A stretch of 10,230 bases of DNA from Roseburia sp. CAG:303 (lineage in GTDB: Bacteria; Bacillota; Clostridia; Lachnospirales; Lachnospiraceae): assembly GCA_000437755.1 (NCBI GenBank), contig FR900126.1, positions 1 to 10,230 on the forward strand, written 5' to 3'. Both the position numbers and the translations under genes were made by a program. Shown piece by piece: positions 6,318 to 10,230 of this stretch. Every line of letters starts with the position of its first letter. Within the stretch, counting starts at the first letter, position 1. Below the pieces are notes generated by a model, which saw nothing but the letters and a program-made list of their open reading frames with translations, made no database searches and was not told the DNA's origin.

Positions 6318-9300
6318 TTATTCCATGGTAATATCAAAAGAGTACAGAATATCTTCCTCTGCCGTTACCCTGCAATTTTCTCTTACCTGTGAGCCCCAGC
6401 TGTCATCCCCTCCGACGCCCATATGTTTTGCAAGAATTTTTACATAAGTATAATTTTCTGCCGGCAAATCTCCGGTATGCATGGCATTTTCCAGTTCGCT
6501 TTCTCTGTAATGCAATGCCGTAAACTGGAATGGTCTGCCCTGCACATCTGCCGAGAAGCGAATCTTTCCTTCTCCGTCACTTAATTCCAGCCATCTTGTC
6601 TCCGTTCTGTTTCCACAGCTCTGCGGTTTGAGATACGGAGAATAGTTTTCTGTCACTGTCGAAGCAAAGATTCCTATTTTTCCACCGTTATTACGGTCCA
6701 CATAGTTTTCATCCGGTCCGATTCCATAGTATGCAAACTGTTCAAATTCCCTCTTTAATGGAAATTCCATACCAAACAATGGCAGTTCCGGAAGTCCTTT
6801 TGCACCATGGTAATGTAGGCTGATATTCACCTTTCCATCTGCAGTTACTGTGTATACAATCTCTGTCCGAATCCCTTTCCGTCCATTTCCTTTGTTTTCT
6901 TTTCCAGCTGATTTTGACGGCTTTTCTCTCTTATCTGCCACAATTAACACACTGTCTTCACTGATTGGAAGCTCATAAGTGTAACGGACTACTACTTTTG
7001 TATCGGTCTCCTCTACTTTAAAATCAATGCATCTCTGCCATCTTTCCACAAATTCCCAGATACCACTGTCATACATATACTGGCATCCCCTGTCATTATC
7101 CGTGGATGCCCGGTAAAATACGAGGTTCGGTTTGCGGTCAAGGATTTCTTTTCCTTTGTAACGAAGTGAAATCAATCCTCCATTTTTTCTGGATAAATCA
7201 ATGTCAAAATATTTTCCGTGAATACCGATATTCTGATTTCCATGCACAATCTGTACATTCTTTTGTGCAAAACTGCCGGTTTCTTTTTTCTTTGTATCTT
7301 CCACAAATACCGCTTCACTTCTTCCTGTCATCAGTTCGTATCCGGCTTCTGCCCATAAAGTATCTTCTTTCAGGCAATATGCAGCCTGCACAATATATTC
7401 TCCCGGCTGTTCCATTTCTTTCTCAAAATCAAGTTCAAAATATGCTTCACTCTGAGCCTCTGTCAGTCCGTCCAGAACCCGCCTGGCAACACATTCTCCA
7501 TTCCGGAGTAATTCCACATTCAAAATCAAATCCGCAGTACTTTCAAATAACCGTTTGTTGATTACTTTCACACCTTTTACATCTGGAAAAAGCTTTACCT
7601 GCTGATAGACAAATTTCACTTCCGCAGCTTTCGCAGATACTGTTCTATCTGCGAACACAATACCATCCCCGCAGAAATTTCCATCATCCGGAACTTCATC
7701 AAAATCTCCTCCGTAGCACAGTCTCTCACTGCCATCTTTTTCCGTCCGGTAAAGTGCCTGATCCATATAATCCCAGATAAAGGAACCCTGATACATCGGA
7801 TACTTGTCCAGCAGATCGGTGTAATCCTTGATTCCGCCGCAGGAATTTCCCATTGCATGCATATATTCACAGTTAATAAACGGCTTCCCCGGCTGGTTCT
7901 GCAGATATTCCTCCACATCCCACGGTCTTCCATACATCCAGCTCTCTACATCACTGGTATCCGGATATCTTCTGTCTTGTGTAATGCCCTCATAATGAAC
8001 CAGTCTGGAATTATCCAGTTTCCGCATAAATTCTGACATTTTGAAAATATTGCTTCCGCCAAAGCTTTCATTTCCACAGGACCATAAAAGAATCGCCGGA
8101 TGATTCTTATCCCTCTGTACCATGGAATTTACCCTGTCCAGCACATTTTCCTGCCACTCCGGTTTATCCCCAGGTATGCAGGTTTCCACCGGATCTTTGT
8201 CAAACAGTGTCCAGGTACCATGCGTCTCCATATTGGTCTCCCCAATCATATAAATACCATACTCATCACAGAGTTCATACCATCTGCTCTGATCCGGATA
8301 ATGACAGGTTCTCACCGCATTGATATTGTGCTGTTTCATAAACTTAATATCCCACAGCATATCTTCTTCCGTGACACATCTTCCTCTGTGACAATCAAAT
8401 TCATGACGGTTTACTCCGTTAAATTCAATTCTCATACCATTCAAAAGCATGATTTTATCTTTCATTTCAAACCGTCTCATACCGATTTGCTGTACAATTT
8501 TCTCTATCTCTTCCTCTTTGCCAATCACGATGGTCATCGTGTACAGATATGGATTCTCTGCACTCCAAAGATGCACATCTTTTAATTCATATGATTTTGC
8601 AAAAAGTGCCTCCAAATCTCCGATCTCACACAGAATCTCCTTCCCGTCCATGTCCTGAAGCATCAGTTTTCCAACTGCCTTTTCTTCTTTTCCATGCCAT
8701 GCAATTTTTGCATCCACTTTCAGGCTGCAGTCTCTGTAATCATCCGAAATATTGGTATGTACAAAAATATCACGGATATGAACCTTCGGTACGGCATATA
8801 CAAAAACATCACGGAAAATTCCCGAAAATCGGAAGAAATCCTGATCTTCCAGCCATGATGCGGAACTTCTCTGATATACTTCCACGCCGATTCGGTTCTT
8901 TCCTTCATGAACAAACTCTGTAATGTCAAACTCTGAAGGTGTAAAACTATCCTCTCCATATCCCACAAATCTGTCATTTACATACAAATAAAAGGCTGTC
9001 TCCACACCTTGAAAAGAAATATACTGTTTCTCGCCGGACATAATATTTCTGTCAAACTCAATATCGCGGACATAACTTCCCACCGGATTGTAATCCATCG
9101 GAACTGCAGGTGCTTCTGCCTTCTGCTGTCCATCCCACGGATACATGACATTTACATACTGTGGAATGCCGTATCCCTGCAGCTGGATATGTCCCGGTAC
9201 CTGAATATTGTCCAGTCCCTCAATATCAAAATCACTGCGATAAAAATCTTTTTCCCTTTCTGCCGGGCATTTGGCATAGGAAAACTTCCATGTTCCATTT

Positions 9301-9422
9301 AATGACTGCCTTGACTCCTGTCCATACAAAGTAAATCTGTGGTCAGAATGTGCCTCCTCTCTGTTTACCTGAAAAACCTCCGGATTGCATAACCATTCTG
9401 TCTTTGCTTCCTCAATACGCAT
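6318..9422 (-). CDS. lacZ: Beta-galactosidase, glycoside hydrolase family 2 (LacZ type)
   Basis: The product is a 1034-residue cytoplasmic enzyme with no signal peptide, expected to hydrolyse lactose and related beta-galactosides. Domains in order: sugar-binding jelly roll (about 37-212, with SLNGTWKF and VPGHIQLQGYG), Ig-like domain (to about 320), TIM barrel (about 320-610), a second Ig-like domain, and the beta-galactosidase small-chain domain (about 735-1030). The acid/base is Glu452 in WSCGNES and the nucleophile Glu519 in INCEYMHAMGNS; HRHEFD-like NRHEFDCHRG and THGTW are also present. Length is close to the 1023 residues of E. coli LacZ. I prefer the ATG at 9420-9422, since GGAGG lies five bases before it; an ATG 12 bases and a TTG 18 bases upstream are in frame but would place that ribosome site inside the gene. 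A Lys/Gly-rich loop at about 830-853 interrupts the small-chain domain. No sugar transporter or regulator is adjacent. The substrate range (lactose versus other galactosides) is not proven. Confidence 0.95.
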   Translation of the reverse strand: MRIEEAKTEWLCNPEVFQVNREEAHSDHRFTLYGQESRQSLNGTWKFSYAKCPAEREKDFYRSDFDIEGLDNIQVPGHIQLQGYGIPQYVNVMYPWDGQQKAEAPAVPMDYNPVGSYVRDIEFDRNIMSGEKQYISFQGVETAFYLYVNDRFVGYGEDSFTPSEFDITEFVHEGKNRIGVEVYQRSSASWLEDQDFFRFSGIFRDVFVYAVPKVHIRDIFVHTNISDDYRDCSLKVDAKIAWHGKEEKAVGKLMLQDMDGKEILCEIGDLEALFAKSYELKDVHLWSAENPYLYTMTIVIGKEEEIEKIVQQIGMRRFEMKDKIMLLNGMRIEFNGVNRHEFDCHRGRCVTEEDMLWDIKFMKQHNINAVRTCHYPDQSRWYELCDEYGIYMIGETNMETHGTWTLFDKDPVETCIPGDKPEWQENVLDRVNSMVQRDKNHPAILLWSCGNESFGGSNIFKMSEFMRKLDNSRLVHYEGITQDRRYPDTSDVESWMYGRPWDVEEYLQNQPGKPFINCEYMHAMGNSCGGIKDYTDLLDKYPMYQGSFIWDYMDQALYRTEKDGSERLCYGGDFDEVPDDGNFCGDGIVFADRTVSAKAAEVKFVYQQVKLFPDVKGVKVINKRLFESTADLILNVELLRNGECVARRVLDGLTEAQSEAYFELDFEKEMEQPGEYIVQAAYCLKEDTLWAEAGYELMTGRSEAVFVEDTKKKETGSFAQKNVQIVHGNQNIGIHGKYFDIDLSRKNGGLISLRYKGKEILDRKPNLVFYRASTDNDRGCQYMYDSGIWEFVERWQRCIDFKVEETDTKVVVRYTYELPISEDSVLIVADKREKPSKSAGKENKGNGRKGIRTEIVYTVTADGKVNISLHYHGAKGLPELPLFGMEFPLKREFEQFAYYGIGPDENYVDRNNGGKIGIFASTVTENYSPYLKPQSCGNRTETRWLELSDGEGKIRFSADVQGRPFQFTALHYRESELENAMHTGDLPAENYTYVKILAKHMGVGGDDSWGSQVRENCRVTAEEDILYSFDITME

Positions 9423-9438
9423 ATCTTCCTCCATTCCC

Positions 9439-9459
9439 AAAATGTTCGGTGGACATTTT
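9439..9459 (-). promoter_or_regulatory. Hairpin in the beta-galactosidase 5' leader next to the ribosome site
   Basis: Perfect 7-bp arms AAAATGT/ACATTTT enclose a seven-base loop (9446-9452). The hairpin ends six bases before the GGAGG Shine-Dalgarno (9428-9432). It could act on translation or mRNA stability, or the DNA could be a protein site; at 7 AT-rich pairs it is thermodynamically weak. Confidence 0.4.
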
Positions 9460-9488
9460 TATATTGTAGTTTTTATCTTTTAACCCTG

Positions 9489-9530
9489 AATATCATTTTA
9501 TCTGAATTAGATTTACATTGCAATGATATT
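9489..9530. repeat. Perfect inverted repeat framing the beta-galactosidase promoter
   Basis: AATATCATT (9489-9497) and AATGATATT (9522-9530) are exact reverse complements whose centres are 33 bp apart, about three helical turns. One arm overlaps the -10 hexamer and the other the end of the -35. Within it CATTGCAATG (9516-9525) is a perfect 10-bp palindrome. The placement suits an operator pair, but no regulator gene is in the window. Confidence 0.55.
9495..9523 (-). promoter_or_regulatory. Candidate sigma-A promoter of the beta-galactosidase unit
   Basis: On the minus strand TTGCAA (9518-9523) and TAAAAT (9495-9500) are separated by 17 bases. The transcript would start near 9488 and have a leader of about 65 bases. 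Both hexamers overlap the inverted repeat at 9489-9530. Confidence 0.6.
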
Positions 9531-9603
9531 TTTTGTTTAGAAGTTGATACTTTCTGTTTCCGGAACAGACAGCAAAGCCTGGTATAACACTTAATCATAT
9601 GCA

Positions 9604-10074
9604 CTAAATGCACTTTTCCCGCTTTAAATACTCCAGAAACGCATTGCATCCCAGCATCACATCCTGATAGGTTTCCTCAAAATGTCCGGAATACCACGGG
9701 TCAGCAATATCTCTTCCCATACCTGCAAACTGCAGCAGTTTATATATCTTACCTGCCGGGTCACCACCCGCAATACGGTTCATATTTCTTATATTTGCCG
9801 TATCCATTCCAATCAGGAAGTCATAGTTGTCATAATCCTTTTTTGTCATCTGAACCGCCCGGTGCGGAACTAACGGGATTCCTTTTTCCCTTAATTTACT
9901 GACCGTTCCATAATGTGGTCCATTTCCTATCTCCTCTGTGCTTGTGGCAGCAGAATATATCTCAAACTCAGATTCCAGCCCCGCCTGCTTCACCAGATAG
10001 GTGAAAACACTTTCGGCCATTGTGCTACGGCAAATGTTACCGTGGCAGATGAATAAAATCTTGATTTTTCTCAT
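9604..10074 (-). CDS. Low-molecular-weight protein-tyrosine phosphatase
   Basis: The product is a 156-residue cytoplasmic phosphatase of the LMW-PTP/arsenate reductase fold. The phosphate-binding loop is CHGNICRS (10-17), the C-x5-R-S signature, with nucleophile Cys10 and Arg16. The general acid is the Asp of DPWYSG, near residue 124, the usual place in this family. EIYSAATSTEEIGN and HRAVQ are further LMW-PTP marks; the DPWY box argues against an ArsC arsenate reductase. Length is typical. In Firmicutes such enzymes dephosphorylate tyrosine kinases and their targets or stress proteins; nothing nearby identifies the partner. The ATG at 10072-10074 has only a weak GGA five bases upstream, so translation may be modest. 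It precedes the beta-galactosidase on the same strand with a 181-base gap that holds that gene's promoter, so the two are probably separate units. Confidence 0.93.
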   Translation of the reverse strand: MRKIKILFICHGNICRSTMAESVFTYLVKQAGLESEFEIYSAATSTEEIGNGPHYGTVSKLREKGIPLVPHRAVQMTKKDYDNYDFLIGMDTANIRNMNRIAGGDPAGKIYKLLQFAGMGRDIADPWYSGHFEETYQDVMLGCNAFLEYLKREKCI

Positions 10075-10130
10075 ATTTCCAGTATTTTCGGGCTTTTCAA
10101 GCCTTTTTACCTTTCTTCATTTTTCACTTA

Positions 10131-10170
10131 TTCTGGCATATTTTGGCATATCTTTGCATATTTTTGTCAT
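10131..10170. repeat. Four degenerate 10-bp direct repeats upstream of the phosphatase gene
   Basis: Successive decamers TTCTGGCATA, TTTTGGCATA, TCTTTGCATA and TTTTTGTCAT repeat with an exact 10-bp period, so T-tracts and GCATA steps fall on the same helix face. Such phasing tends to bend DNA. The block lies 57-96 bp upstream of the phosphatase start. Confidence 0.7.
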
Positions 10171-10174
10171 CAAT

Positions 10175-10214
10175 TTTGGTAAAAACTTTGGTAAATTTCA
10201 AGTCTGTACCAAAG
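10175..10214. repeat. TTTGGTA direct and inverted repeat cluster
   Basis: TTTGGTAAA occurs at 10175-10183 and again 12 bp later at 10187-10195. The second copy, as CTTTGGTA (10186-10193), is mirrored by TACCAAAG (10207-10214), a perfect 8-bp inverted repeat with 13 bp between. The arms suit a regulator site upstream of the phosphatase gene, or the 5' part of something beyond the right edge. No gene was found in 10075-10230. Confidence 0.6.
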
Positions 10215-10230
10215 GCAAATCTGCCATTGG

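Noticed and set aside
7106..8923. Several plus-strand open frames opposite lacZ
   Set aside because: The proteins they would give have no family resemblance and the frames lie wholly inside the GH2 gene; they are antisense shadows.
10091..10108. Plus-strand hairpin GGCTT-TTC-AAGCC followed by five T
   Set aside because: Only a 5-bp stem and no plus-strand gene ends before it; probably chance in the phosphatase leader.
10131..10214. CRISPR array
   Set aside because: Repeats are 9-10 bp with no unique spacers of 30 or more bases and no cas genes nearby.

Overview
The window looks like a chromosomal segment from a low-to-mid-GC member of the Clostridia, most likely Lachnospiraceae. Supporting signs are the T-box-controlled aminoacyl-tRNA synthetase gene, the AT-rich promoters and purine-rich Shine-Dalgarno sites, and proteins with the look of gut Firmicutes: a Cthe_2159-type lipoprotein, a ThyX-type thymidylate synthase and a large GH2 beta-galactosidase. 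I see no insertion sequence, phage gene, CRISPR array, tRNA or rRNA. The genus assignment is inference, since no database was searched.

Layout: (1) 1-1891, minus strand: a lipoprotein with beta-helix-like repeats, cut by the left edge, with a candidate promoter of its own. (2) 1994-3600, minus strand: a two-gene unit in which a divergent flavin-dependent thymidylate synthase (thyX) precedes a fumarylacetoacetate hydrolase (FAH) family protein. The 41-base gap between them carries a perfect three-copy 10-bp repeat that presents the Shine-Dalgarno core three times. (3) 3683-5764, plus strand: a consensus promoter, a T-box riboswitch leader with an intrinsic terminator, and a bacterial-type aspartyl-tRNA synthetase gene, closed by a strong terminator hairpin at 5782-5830 that could serve both strands. 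(4) 9422-5842, minus strand: a cytoplasmic GH2 beta-galactosidase followed 23 bases later by a small S24/S26-type peptidase. Its promoter is framed by a long-spaced perfect inverted repeat. (5) 10074-9604, minus strand: a low-molecular-weight protein-tyrosine phosphatase, with helically phased 10-bp repeats and a TTTGGTA repeat cluster upstream.

Most of the window is ordinary housekeeping and sugar metabolism. The most informative point is the pairing of an AspRS gene with a T-box whose specifier reads best as AAC (Asn) rather than an Asp codon. The enzyme also carries a His at the position linked to non-discriminating AspRS. Together these suggest that the synthetase also charges tRNA-Asn for tRNA-dependent asparagine formation and is controlled by asparagine supply. 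The next most notable point is a ThyX whose RHR signature reads THL and which has a Cys-rich tail. Nothing here amounts to a clearly new multi-gene system.
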